Shown piece after piece: positions 18,028 to 26,121 of a stretch of DNA of 56,249 nucleotides. Below the pieces are notes generated by a model that was not told the origin of the DNA, did no database searches, and worked only from the letters and a program-made list of their open reading frames with translations. Source of the stretch: an uncultured Lachnospiraceae bacterium (GTDB lineage Bacteria > Bacillota > Clostridia > Lachnospirales > Lachnospiraceae); assembly GCA_902761225.1 (NCBI GenBank), contig CACWJQ010000008.1, positions 1 through 56,249 on the forward strand, written 5' to 3'. Every line of letters begins with the position of its first letter. The stretch's first letter is position 1. The position numbers and the translations under genes were made by a program.

Positions 18028-18660
18028 TTAACGTATCTTCTTTTTACAGATATCCGCAAGAACACAACCCTCGCACATGGGACCCTGTGCCTTGCACACA
18101 GCTCTTCCGTGGTCCACAAGTCTGTGACAAAGTGCTCCCGATTCTTCAGGTGGAACGATCTTCCTAAGCTGCATCTCCACCAAAAGCGGATCCTTAGAGC
18201 CATCGGACAGTCCGATCCTTCCTGAAAGCCTTATGCAATGCGTGTCACACACATATGATTCCTTGCCGAAGATATCTCCCAGAATAAGATTGGCACTTTT
18301 TCTTCCAACCCCCGGAAGACTGAGCAGTTCCTCCATTGTATCCGGGACCCTTCCGCCAAACTTCGTAACCAGCATGCTCATGCAGGCCTTGATATCCTTA
18401 GCCTTTGTCTTGAACAGTCCGCAAGGTCTTACTATGCGTTCAATATCAGACAGATCTGCCGAAGCAAGTGCTTCAGGCGAAGGGTACTTTTCGAACAGTT
18501 CGGGTACAGTCTCATTGACTCTCTTATCCGTACACTGTGCGGCAAGCCTGACACTGACCAGAAGCTGCCATGCATGTGAAGTATCAAGGGTACAGACAGA
18601 ATCGGGATATTCCTTTTTCAGACGGAGGATCACTTCCTCTGCCAGCTGTTTTTTTCTCAT
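18028..18660 (-). CDS. nth: Endonuclease III
   Basis: A 210-residue base-excision-repair glycosylase/AP lyase. The helix-hairpin-helix LPGVGRKSANL holds the catalytic Lys, and the catalytic Asp lies in the YVCDTHCIRL segment. The C-terminal iron-sulfur cluster motif C-x6-C-x2-C-x5-C is complete (CKAQGPMCEGCVLADIC). Its start overlaps the rlmH stop as ATGA. Confidence 0.96.
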   Translation of the reverse strand: MRKKQLAEEVILRLKKEYPDSVCTLDTSHAWQLLVSVRLAAQCTDKRVNETVPELFEKYPSPEALASADLSDIERIVRPCGLFKTKAKDIKACMSMLVTKFGGRVPDTMEELLSLPGVGRKSANLILGDIFGKESYVCDTHCIRLSGRIGLSDGSKDPLLVEMQLRKIVPPEESGALCHRLVDHGRAVCKAQGPMCEGCVLADICKKKIR

Positions 18661-19133
18661 TTGTGATACGGTTCTCCGCGCATTATCCTGAAGGCCCTGT
18701 ATATCTGCTCAGAAAGGATCACTCTCATAAGCTGATGCGGAAATGTCATATCCGAAAAGCTGAGCTTTTGATCCGCCCTTTCAGAGACCGATCGGTCAAG
18801 CCCGTTGGAACCGCCTATTATAAATGCTATATCGCTTTTGCCGGATACGAACAGATCTGACAGCATCTTCGAAAAACCTTCGGAATCCGTCTTTTTTCCC
18901 TTTATCTCGAGAGTGATGACGTGCATGCCGGGCTTCAATTGCTTCAGTATCCTCTCTGCCTCTCTGGCAAGTATCACGGATGCATCTCCGCTTCCAAAGC
19001 CCTGGTCCGATTCATCCTCCACTTCGATGATCCTGAAAGTGCAATACCCGGAAAGTCTCTTGGAATATTCCGCTATTGCATCACGATAGAATGACTCTTT
19101 GATCTTCCCTACGCATATGATACTTATATTCAT
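18657..19133 (-). CDS. rlmH: 23S rRNA pseudouridine-1915 N3-methyltransferase RlmH
   Basis: A 158-residue SPOUT-class methyltransferase that methylates pseudouridine 1915 of helix 69 in the assembled 70S ribosome. The N-terminal MNISIICVGKIKE, the glycine-rich SAM loop FIIGGSNGLD and the C-terminal LSEQIYRAFRI...GEPYHK tail are characteristic; the tail is needed for rRNA contact. Coupled by four-base overlaps to genes on both sides. Confidence 0.97.
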   Translation of the reverse strand: MNISIICVGKIKESFYRDAIAEYSKRLSGYCTFRIIEVEDESDQGFGSGDASVILAREAERILKQLKPGMHVITLEIKGKKTDSEGFSKMLSDLFVSGKSDIAFIIGGSNGLDRSVSERADQKLSFSDMTFPHQLMRVILSEQIYRAFRIMRGEPYHK

Positions 19134-19699
19134 TCGGTTCTCTCTTCAAATATCATGTCATAGATCTTGTCATCTATCAGATCATCGAGAAATGCAGGAT
19201 CAATGCCTACGAATTTTCTGCCTATGGCTTTTTTCAGATAATCGGCTCTCTTGAAATACAGGATCTCAGGCTCATCGCCATCTTCAACACCCGCAAGCTC
19301 ATCGATACCGTTATGATCAAGTTCCTTCTCTACATAATCCAGTATCCTCTTTTCCAGAGTGTGATCTGATTTTGCTTTTTTCTCAAATATTCCCGCACTC
19401 CTTATAGAGGTTATTCCCATCACAAGAAAGAGAACAGAAACAGCAAACAGCACACCGTATGAAAGATACGGATTACCCAGATATTCCGGGATCACCCGGA
19501 TCACGGTCAATATGACAAAGACAACTCCAAGACCACCGATAACTGTAAGAAGTAAACCGGTTGAACGGTAATCCGTGGCCTTGTCATTATTTCGGATATA
19601 AGGTGCTCCGGTCTGCGGTTCTTCGGAAGAAGGCTGAGGATCTTCAGCCTTTTCCGAATAGCCGTAGCTTTCGCTTAATTCCTTTTCATCGCCGGACAT
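19130..19699 (-). CDS. Unknown two-helix membrane protein
   Basis: 189 residues, family not recognised. An acidic, Ser/Pro-rich N-terminal tail (about 1-45) is followed by two membrane segments (about 48-70 and 77-98) and a charged, probably cytoplasmic C-terminal domain of about 90 residues. That domain contains FKRADYLKKAIGRKFVGID and ends with an acidic helix. It lies between nfnB (four bases before it) and rlmH (ATGA overlap), so it is translated with them. It could be a small membrane adaptor; nothing allows a function. Confidence 0.75.
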   Translation of the reverse strand: MSGDEKELSESYGYSEKAEDPQPSSEEPQTGAPYIRNNDKATDYRSTGLLLTVIGGLGVVFVILTVIRVIPEYLGNPYLSYGVLFAVSVLFLVMGITSIRSAGIFEKKAKSDHTLEKRILDYVEKELDHNGIDELAGVEDGDEPEILYFKRADYLKKAIGRKFVGIDPAFLDDLIDDKIYDMIFEERTE

Positions 19700-19703
19700 A
19701 TGA

Positions 19704-21092
19704 TCATCCTTTTATGAATTCATCAATAGCCTTAGCTGCTTCCTTACCGGCTCCCATGGCGAGTATAACGGTTGCTGCACCTGTTACGGCATCTCCGCCT
19801 GCATATACGCCTTCTCTGGATGTCTTACCGGTATTTTCCTCAGCTACGATACACTTTCTCTTATTGGTATCAAGTCCCTTGGTGGTCATTGAGATAAGAG
19901 GGTTAGGTGATGTTCCGAGGCTCATGATAACGGTATCGACATCGATATCAAACTCTGAACCTGCAACGGGCTGAGGGCTTCTTCTTCCGGATTCATCGGG
20001 CTCGCCGAGTTCCATCTTAACGCATCTGATTCCCTTTACCCAGCCGTTCTCATCACCGAGGATCTCGGTAGGATTGGTAAGAAGATCGAAGATGATGCCC
20101 TCTTCCTTGGCATGGTGAACTTCCTCTACTCTAGCAGGAAGCTCCTCTTCGCCTCTTCTGTAAACGATATGAACCTCTGCTCCGAGTCTGAGAGCTGTTC
20201 TGGCAGCGTCCATGGCAACGTTACCGCCGCCTACAACGGCAACCTTTTTACTCTTCATGATAGGGGTAGGAGAATCCTCACGGAAGGACTTCATGAGATT
20301 GCTTCTGGTAAGATATTCGTTGGCTGAGAATACTCCGTTTAATGTCTCACCGGGGATGTTCATAAATCTGGGAAGTCCTGCTCCCGATCCGATGAATACG
20401 GCCCTGAAGCCTTCTTTCTCCATAAGCTCATCGATGGTCACGCTTCTTCCTACCACAACATTGGTCTCGATCTTAACACCGAGCGCCTTTACGTTTTCTA
20501 TCTCTCTGGCAACAACTCTTTCCTTGGGAAGTCTGAACTCGGGAATACCGTAGACCAGAACTCCTCCTGCCTGATGAAGTGCCTCAAAGATGGTCACATC
20601 ATATCCGAGCTTTGCAAGATCACCGGCACAGGTGAGTCCGCTGGGGCCTGAGCCTATGACTGCAACCTTTATTCCGTTGTCGGGAGCTGTCTTTTTGGGC
20701 TTAAGTCCATGCTCCATTGCATAGTCTGCAACAAATCTCTCAAGCTTTCCGATGGAAACAGCTTCACCCTTGATGCCTCTTATGCACTTGCCTTCGCACT
20801 GGGTCTCCTGAGGGCATACTCTTCCGCACACTGCGGGAAGCGCGGAAGACTGGGAAATAATGCTGTAAGCCTCCTCGATATTGCCTTCCTTGATCTGCTG
20901 GATAAATCCGGGAATATTGATGGATACGGGACATCCCTTCATGCACTGTGCATTCTTGCAGTTAAGACATCTTGAAGCCTCAGCCTGCGCCTCTTCAAGG
21001 GAATAGCCATAGCAGACCTCTTCAAAATTCTTTGCTCTTTCCCCGGGTTCCTGCTCCCTGACGGGTACCTTCTTCATTACATCGACTTCCAT
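19704..21092 (-). CDS. nfnB: NfnB: large subunit of NADH-dependent ferredoxin:NADP oxidoreductase
   Basis: A 462-residue flavoprotein of the glutamate-synthase-small-subunit family. The N-terminus carries the two [4Fe-4S] cysteine groups (CLNCKNAQCMKGCP and CGRVCPQETQCEGKC). Two Rossmann motifs follow: GSGPSGLTCAGDLA for FAD and GGGNVAMDAARTA for NADPH, then AGGDAVTGAATVILAMG. It pairs with the [2Fe-2S]/FAD protein encoded just upstream, so the NfnAB electron-bifurcating complex is far likelier than a glutamate synthase subunit. NfnAB couples NADH and reduced ferredoxin oxidation to NADP reduction. Ribosome site AAAGGAG supports this start. Confidence 0.93.
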   Translation of the reverse strand: MEVDVMKKVPVREQEPGERAKNFEEVCYGYSLEEAQAEASRCLNCKNAQCMKGCPVSINIPGFIQQIKEGNIEEAYSIISQSSALPAVCGRVCPQETQCEGKCIRGIKGEAVSIGKLERFVADYAMEHGLKPKKTAPDNGIKVAVIGSGPSGLTCAGDLAKLGYDVTIFEALHQAGGVLVYGIPEFRLPKERVVAREIENVKALGVKIETNVVVGRSVTIDELMEKEGFRAVFIGSGAGLPRFMNIPGETLNGVFSANEYLTRSNLMKSFREDSPTPIMKSKKVAVVGGGNVAMDAARTALRLGAEVHIVYRRGEEELPARVEEVHHAKEEGIIFDLLTNPTEILGDENGWVKGIRCVKMELGEPDESGRRSPQPVAGSEFDIDVDTVIMSLGTSPNPLISMTTKGLDTNKRKCIVAEENTGKTSREGVYAGGDAVTGAATVILAMGAGKEAAKAIDEFIKG

Positions 21093-21158
21093 TTATATAT
21101 CTCCTTTAAGTTATGATCATGGTAAAAACAAATGTGTTTTCTGAAAGGAACCGAGTTA

Positions 21159-22034
21159 TCAGCAGTTTCCGCATCCGCCGTGATGGGTTGCACCTTCCTT
21201 AAGTTCGAGCATCTTTCTGCCCTCTTCGGTCTTGTACATTGCCTGACGTCTCATGGACTCGTCAAAATCCACAAGCCATCCGTCGAACTCGGGGCCGTCG
21301 ATGCAGGCGAACTTTATCTCATCTCCCACATGAACACGGCATGCACCGCACATTCCGGTACCGTCTACCATGATAGGGTTCATGGATACGATGGTAGGGA
21401 TCTCAAGCTTTTTGGTAAGCTGAACTGCAAATTTCATCATGATGAGGGGACCAATCGCGACACATCTGTCATATTTCTTGCCTTCATCTATAAGGGACTG
21501 GAGACATACGCAGACATTACCGTTTCTGCCGTAGGAACCGTCATCGGTTGTAACATACACATTGTCAGCAACAGTTTTGAAATCATCCTCAAGAATGACA
21601 AGATCCTTATTCCTTGCACCGATGATAACATCAGCGGGAACGCCCTGCTCCTTGAGCCACTTAAGCTGGGGATAAACGGGTGCTGTTCCTACACCTCCTG
21701 CGATGAAGATGATCTTTTCCTTCCTGAGATCTTCAATACTCATCTCTGTAAGTTCCGAAGGACGGCCAAGAGGTCCAACGATATCGGTAAAGCTGTCTCC
21801 TTCATTGAGGTCAGCCATAAGGGTGGTTGATGCTCCGATGGTCTGGAATACGAGCACTATGGTACCCTTTTCGCGGTCATAATCGCAGATCGTGAGAGGG
21901 ATCCTCTCTCCGTCAGATGAACCTCTGACAATGACAAACTGTCCGGGAAGACATCTGTCAGCGGTACGCTTTGCTTCGACCTCCATTCTGATAATGTTGT
22001 CCGTCAGATAGGATTTGCTTAAGATCTTGTACAT
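21159..22034 (-). CDS. nfnA: NfnA: small subunit of NADH-dependent ferredoxin:NADP oxidoreductase
   Basis: A 291-residue sulfide/dihydroorotate-dehydrogenase-like FAD/NAD-binding protein. It has the flavin-domain segment CLPGQFVIVRG, the NAD-domain GGVGTAPVYPQ and a C-terminal [2Fe-2S] group near residues 225-240 (MCGACRV ... FACIDGP). The length equals NfnA. It is the first gene of a long minus-strand run. The leader of about 125 bases upstream contains a hairpin that may end the preceding operon, but I see no convincing promoter. It could in principle serve as PyrK, but no pyrD lies nearby. Confidence 0.92.
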   Translation of the reverse strand: MYKILSKSYLTDNIIRMEVEAKRTADRCLPGQFVIVRGSSDGERIPLTICDYDREKGTIVLVFQTIGASTTLMADLNEGDSFTDIVGPLGRPSELTEMSIEDLRKEKIIFIAGGVGTAPVYPQLKWLKEQGVPADVIIGARNKDLVILEDDFKTVADNVYVTTDDGSYGRNGNVCVCLQSLIDEGKKYDRCVAIGPLIMMKFAVQLTKKLEIPTIVSMNPIMVDGTGMCGACRVHVGDEIKFACIDGPEFDGWLVDFDESMRRQAMYKTEEGRKMLELKEGATHHGGCGNC

Positions 22035-22104
22035 TTTATTTCCCTTTCCCTAAAAAAAGATTTATCCATCAATACCTGTCCCCGGTGCACTGTTCACCAT
22101 ATAA

Positions 22105-22132
22105 ACGGACTCTTACAGGCACTTAAGTCCGT
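22105..22132 (-). terminator. Hairpin between the zinc-ribbon gene and nfnA
   Basis: ACGGACT and AGTCCGT arms (eight pairs with one G-T) enclose 12 bases. On the minus strand the stem is followed only by TTTATATG, so termination would be weak. It is the only structure seen between these two co-oriented operons. Confidence 0.35.
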
Positions 22133-22160
22133 ACATATGATGAACCCTGCACCCGACACA

Positions 22161-23408
22161 TCAGGTATTTTCAGTTTCGGTATTTTCTGCAGATATATTC
22201 TCTGCATCTTCATCACCGGCAGCAGTTTCCCGTGATCCGTCCGGACCCGGGTTATCCGCAGCTCCTTCATCTGCCCGGTCAGTTGTATCAGGCATTACAA
22301 GTGGGATCAGCTCACCCTCCGGTGTTTCAACATATGGTATTCCGTCTATATTTTTTCCGACGGTTACAAATTCACCTGATTCGCCGATAATGCATGGAAT
22401 ACCGTCAACGGTATATATACCGAATCCGTAATCCAGGATAACATGCTCTTCTTCCTTCTTATCGTCGTAGGGTTCGATCGCTTCGTACAGCTCCTCGCTC
22501 TCTATAACGATCTTGCGCTCGGTCACAGCGCTCCATATGCCATACGGATTGAGGACACATACCTTGAAATCATACTCTCCCTTTGTAAGGAGAAGAGGTA
22601 CGGAATACTCTGATGAATACAGATCGGGATCCCTTCCGTCAAGAGTATAGAATATCCTGCCTCTTCCGGGGATCGTTATCTTGAACAGCTGGTCTGTTCC
22701 GTAATAACCGCTGTCGAGATTGAACTCCGGAGTCATGATGCAGTAATCTATGTATTTTTCCTTCACCTCTACATTATTGCACCCGAGAAGGATATCTGCC
22801 ATGGATACATAGTCACCGGCATTTTCATAGATGGTAAGGAGCTTCTCATAGCTTTCGGCATTTTGTTCCGAGGTGGCAAAGGACATGCCTATAACGGAAA
22901 GAAGAAGATTCTCATATTTGATCATCTCTCCGTCTTCCTTGTAGAGCTTCGCCAGATATAAAAGTGCCTCAACATCCGCAGCATCCTTGGCTTCTATACC
23001 CTCGAGTATCGCCTTGGCCTGTGCGGAATCACCGTTTATCGCAGCTTCTCTTGCAGACTCAAGGAGAAAGTCGGTCCTGCCAGACATGTTGATAAAACCG
23101 AGGGAAACCGAAGCAAGTATCATTATACTTGCCGCAAGAAGTGCAAATCTGGTCCATCCGTATTTAGATTGTTTTTCTTCAGTGAAACCTTCGCTTTTCC
23201 TTACAGGTCTCTCGTCATTGGCTCCCTCGGGGGATCTGCCGAAATCGGCTTCCTCTCCGTCAAGATCGTTCAGCAGGTTCCTGACAGTATCTTCTGCCTT
23301 TCTCTCAGCGAACTCCTTAAAATCGGGAACTATATGAACATCCTTACCGCACTTTGGGCAGTACAGGCTGCCTTCAGGTATCTCGGTTCCGCATATTTCA
23401 CATTTCAT
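22161..23408 (-). CDS. Zinc-ribbon membrane protein with CHB_HEX_C-like domain
   Basis: 415 residues. A zinc ribbon (CEIC...CPKC, residues 3-19) and a charged linker precede one membrane segment (about 90-108). After it come helical, TPR-like repeats (about 112-210, e.g. DSAQAKAILEGIEAKDA). A domain around 225-305 then resembles the chitobiase/beta-hexosaminidase C-terminal fold: FYTLDGRDPDLYSSEYSVP. The acidic, Thr/Glu-rich tail looks disordered. The zinc ribbon is probably inside the cell and the rest outside. No clear ribosome site is seen before the ATG. Function unknown; similar zinc-ribbon/TPR proteins are common in Lachnospiraceae. Confidence 0.8.
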   Translation of the reverse strand: MKCEICGTEIPEGSLYCPKCGKDVHIVPDFKEFAERKAEDTVRNLLNDLDGEEADFGRSPEGANDERPVRKSEGFTEEKQSKYGWTRFALLAASIMILASVSLGFINMSGRTDFLLESAREAAINGDSAQAKAILEGIEAKDAADVEALLYLAKLYKEDGEMIKYENLLLSVIGMSFATSEQNAESYEKLLTIYENAGDYVSMADILLGCNNVEVKEKYIDYCIMTPEFNLDSGYYGTDQLFKITIPGRGRIFYTLDGRDPDLYSSEYSVPLLLTKGEYDFKVCVLNPYGIWSAVTERKIVIESEELYEAIEPYDDKKEEEHVILDYGFGIYTVDGIPCIIGESGEFVTVGKNIDGIPYVETPEGELIPLVMPDTTDRADEGAADNPGPDGSRETAAGDEDAENISAENTETENT

Positions 23409-23521
23409 ATGATACCGCGTTTCTAACCGCTTATCTTCTTCATTTCACCTGTGATCATCTGTATTTTGCACCGGAACAGGTCCGTTTGTGCAGAAGCAGA
23501 CAATTCCGACGGTCTGTTTTA

Positions 23522-24358
23522 TCAGAGGACCGAAGACAGACAATTATACATCAGCATGGCTATTGTCATGGGGCCAACTCCGCCGGGAACCGGGGTAATG
23601 GCTGAGGCAACAGGCTCTACCGAATCATAATCAACATCTCCGCACAGCTTTCCGTCCTCATTTCTGTGGATGCCCACATCGATCACCACTGCTCCGTCCT
23701 TAACATACGTAGCATCGATGAATTTAGGCTTTCCGATGGCAACAACAAGGATATCAGCTCTCTTTGTAACCTCCCTGAGGTCAGCGGTGCGTGAATGGGC
23801 TACGGTTACAGTTCCGTTCTCCCTGAGAAGAAGCATCGCCATGGGCTTTCCCACAATGTTGCTCCTGCCTACAACAACACACTCTTTTCCCGAAATCTCA
23901 ATACCGGACCTCTTGAGGAGCTGTATGACTCCGGCGGGGGTACAGCTTACATATCCCTTCTTGCCGATGGAGAGCTTTCCGACATTTACGGGATGGAATC
24001 CGTCCACATCCTTAAGGGGAGAGATTGTATCCAGTACTCTGTCCTCATTGATACCTGCGGGAAGAGGGAGCTGTACAAGGATACCGTTCACATCGTCCCT
24101 GGTGTTAAGTTCCTCTATAAGCTCAAGGAGCTTTTCTTCGGTAGTATCTGCGGGAAGCTCGTATGAAAGAGATCTGATACCGCAGTATTCACACGCTTTC
24201 TTTTTATTTTTCACATATACCTGTGATGCGGGATCTTCTCCTACAAGTATCACTGCAAGTGTAACGGTGATACCCTTTGCAGCCAGTTCTTCAGTCTTAG
24301 CCTTAATCTCATCCTTTACGGCAAGTGAGATTGCTTTTCCGTCAATGATCTTAGCCAT
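23522..24358 (-). CDS. folD: Methylene-THF dehydrogenase / methenyl-THF cyclohydrolase
   Basis: A 278-residue bifunctional enzyme interconverting methylene-, methenyl- and 10-formyl-tetrahydrofolate with NADP. Catalytic features: YVKNKKKACE with the active Lys, VQLPLP, and the nucleotide motif VVVGRSNIVGKPMAMLL. It lies 18 bases after fhs, so the two folate steps are co-expressed. Length is typical. Confidence 0.98.
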   Translation of the reverse strand: MAKIIDGKAISLAVKDEIKAKTEELAAKGITVTLAVILVGEDPASQVYVKNKKKACEYCGIRSLSYELPADTTEEKLLELIEELNTRDDVNGILVQLPLPAGINEDRVLDTISPLKDVDGFHPVNVGKLSIGKKGYVSCTPAGVIQLLKRSGIEISGKECVVVGRSNIVGKPMAMLLLRENGTVTVAHSRTADLREVTKRADILVVAIGKPKFIDATYVKDGAVVIDVGIHRNEDGKLCGDVDYDSVEPVASAITPVPGGVGPMTIAMLMYNCLSSVL

Positions 24359-24376
24359 ATCCTACTCCTTGAAATA

Positions 24377-26047
24377 TTAAAACAGTCCGGTTATCTTTCC
24401 GTTATCGTCAACATCGATATTATATGCGGCGGGAGTTTTGGAAAGTCCGGGCATTGTCATGATGCTTCCGGTAAGTACGACAACAAATCCTGCACCGCTG
24501 CTTACATATACTTCCCTTACATGCATCCTGAATCCGGAAGGTCTTCCCAAAAGCGAAGGATCGTCCGAAAGTGAATACTGTGTCTTGGCCATGCATACGG
24601 GAAGATTTCCGAAGCCCATATCCTCTATCTTTCTGATCTGCTTTACAGCCTCCGATGAGAACTCAACACCGTCTGCTCCGTAGATCCTGCCTGCGATGGT
24701 CTCAATCTTCTCACGGATGGGCATATCATCGGGATATGCGGTCTTAAAGTCTGCTTTTCCCTCTTCGATGGTATCGATAAGGATCTGTGCAAGTTCCGTT
24801 CCGCCTTCTCCGCCCTTTTCCCATACACGTGCAACGGACATCCTGCAGTCTTTGGATGCACAATAATCCCTTATGAATCCTATTTCCGCATCGGTATCGG
24901 ATACGAATGCATTGAGTGCCACCACAACGGGAAGGCCGTAGCTCTGGATATTTTCGATATGCTTTCCGAGATTCTCTATACCCTTCTTAAGTGCCTCGAG
25001 ATTCTCAGTGCCAAGCTCTGTCTTGGGAACACCGCCGTTATACTTAAGAGCCTTTACGGTAGCCACAAGAACAACCGCATCAGGCTTAAGTCCGGACTGC
25101 CTGCACTTGATATCAAAGAACTTCTCAGCACCGAGATCGGCACCGAAGCCGGCCTCTGTTATGCAGTAATCAGCAAGCTTGAGAGCCGCCCTTGTTGCGA
25201 TGACGGAGTTGCATCCATGTGCGATATTGGCAAAGGGTCCGCCGTGTACAATGGCGGGAGTGTGCTCCAGAGTCTGGATGAGATTGGGTCTGATGGCATC
25301 CTTGAGAAGTGCGGTCATTGCACCTACAGCCTTTATATCAGCTGCCGTTACGGGATTGCCGTCAAGATCGTATGCAACGATTATCCTTCCGAGTCTCTTC
25401 TTCAGATCCTGGAGATCTTCGGAAAGACAGAGCACTGCCATGATCTCACTTGCAACGGTGATGACAAAGTGATCTTCCCTTACGAATCCGTCAGACTTTG
25501 AGCCAAGACCCACAACTATGTTTCTGAGGCTCCTGTCGTTCATGTCCATACATCTCTTCCAGACAACGCTTCTGGAATCGATCCTTTTTTCATTTCCCTG
25601 CTGGATATGATTGTCCAGGAGAGCTGCCAGAAGATTGTTGGCAGAAGTGATCGCATGGAAGTCACCGGTAAAATGAAGGTTAAGATCCTCCATGGGCACA
25701 ACCTGTGCCATTCCGCCCCCTGCAGCTCCTCCCTTGATCCCGAAGCAGGGTCCGAGTGAAGGCTCTCTGAGTGCGATGATAGCCTTTTTATCAAGCTTCG
25801 CAAAAGCCTGGCCGAGTCCGACAGTGACAGTCGTCTTACCCTCTCCTGCGGGAGTGGGATTAATGGCTGTTACAAGAATGAGCTTTCCGTCTTTGCCCTT
25901 CGATATCTTCTTAAGGCACTCATCACTAAGCTTAGCCTTGTACTTTCCGTAGAGTTCAAGATCATCCGGATCGATGCCGGCATTCCTTGCAACTTCAGTA
26001 ATGGGGAGCATTTCACAGCTCTGTGCGATCTCAATGTCTGATTTCAT
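24377..26047 (-). CDS. fhs: Formate-tetrahydrofolate ligase
   Basis: About 556 residues, the standard length. It makes 10-formyl-THF from formate, THF and ATP. The P-loop-like [14 protein letters not shown] motif and the [17 protein letters not shown] segment are intact. The ATG chosen follows AGGTGG by eight bases; an upstream in-frame start would add 13 residues. No other Wood-Ljungdahl genes are visible, so this pair may serve purine, Met and Ser metabolism. The 75 bases before it contain a small CCGGCATTGCCGG hairpin but no recognisable riboswitch. Confidence 0.97.
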   Translation of the reverse strand: MKSDIEIAQSCEMLPITEVARNAGIDPDDLELYGKYKAKLSDECLKKISKGKDGKLILVTAINPTPAGEGKTTVTVGLGQAFAKLDKKAIIALREPSLGPCFGIKGGAAGGGMAQVVPMEDLNLHFTGDFHAITSANNLLAALLDNHIQQGNEKRIDSRSVVWKRCMDMNDRSLRNIVVGLGSKSDGFVREDHFVITVASEIMAVLCLSEDLQDLKKRLGRIIVAYDLDGNPVTAADIKAVGAMTALLKDAIRPNLIQTLEHTPAIVHGGPFANIAHGCNSVIATRAALKLADYCITEAGFGADLGAEKFFDIKCRQSGLKPDAVVLVATVKALKYNGGVPKTELGTENLEALKKGIENLGKHIENIQSYGLPVVVALNAFVSDTDAEIGFIRDYCASKDCRMSVARVWEKGGEGGTELAQILIDTIEEGKADFKTAYPDDMPIREKIETIAGRIYGADGVEFSSEAVKQIRKIEDMGFGNLPVCMAKTQYSLSDDPSLLGRPSGFRMHVREVYVSSGAGFVVVLTGSIMTMPGLSKTPAAYNIDVDDNGKITGLF

Positions 26048-26121
26048 CTCTTTTTCCACCTGTATAACTCTTATTGTATTGATCAATCCGGCAATGCCGG
26101 TATCACTTCAGAATATCCCGG

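Noticed and set aside
26048-26121. Possible THF riboswitch before fhs
   Set aside because: The 75-base gap is too short and only a CCGGCATTGCCGG hairpin is seen.
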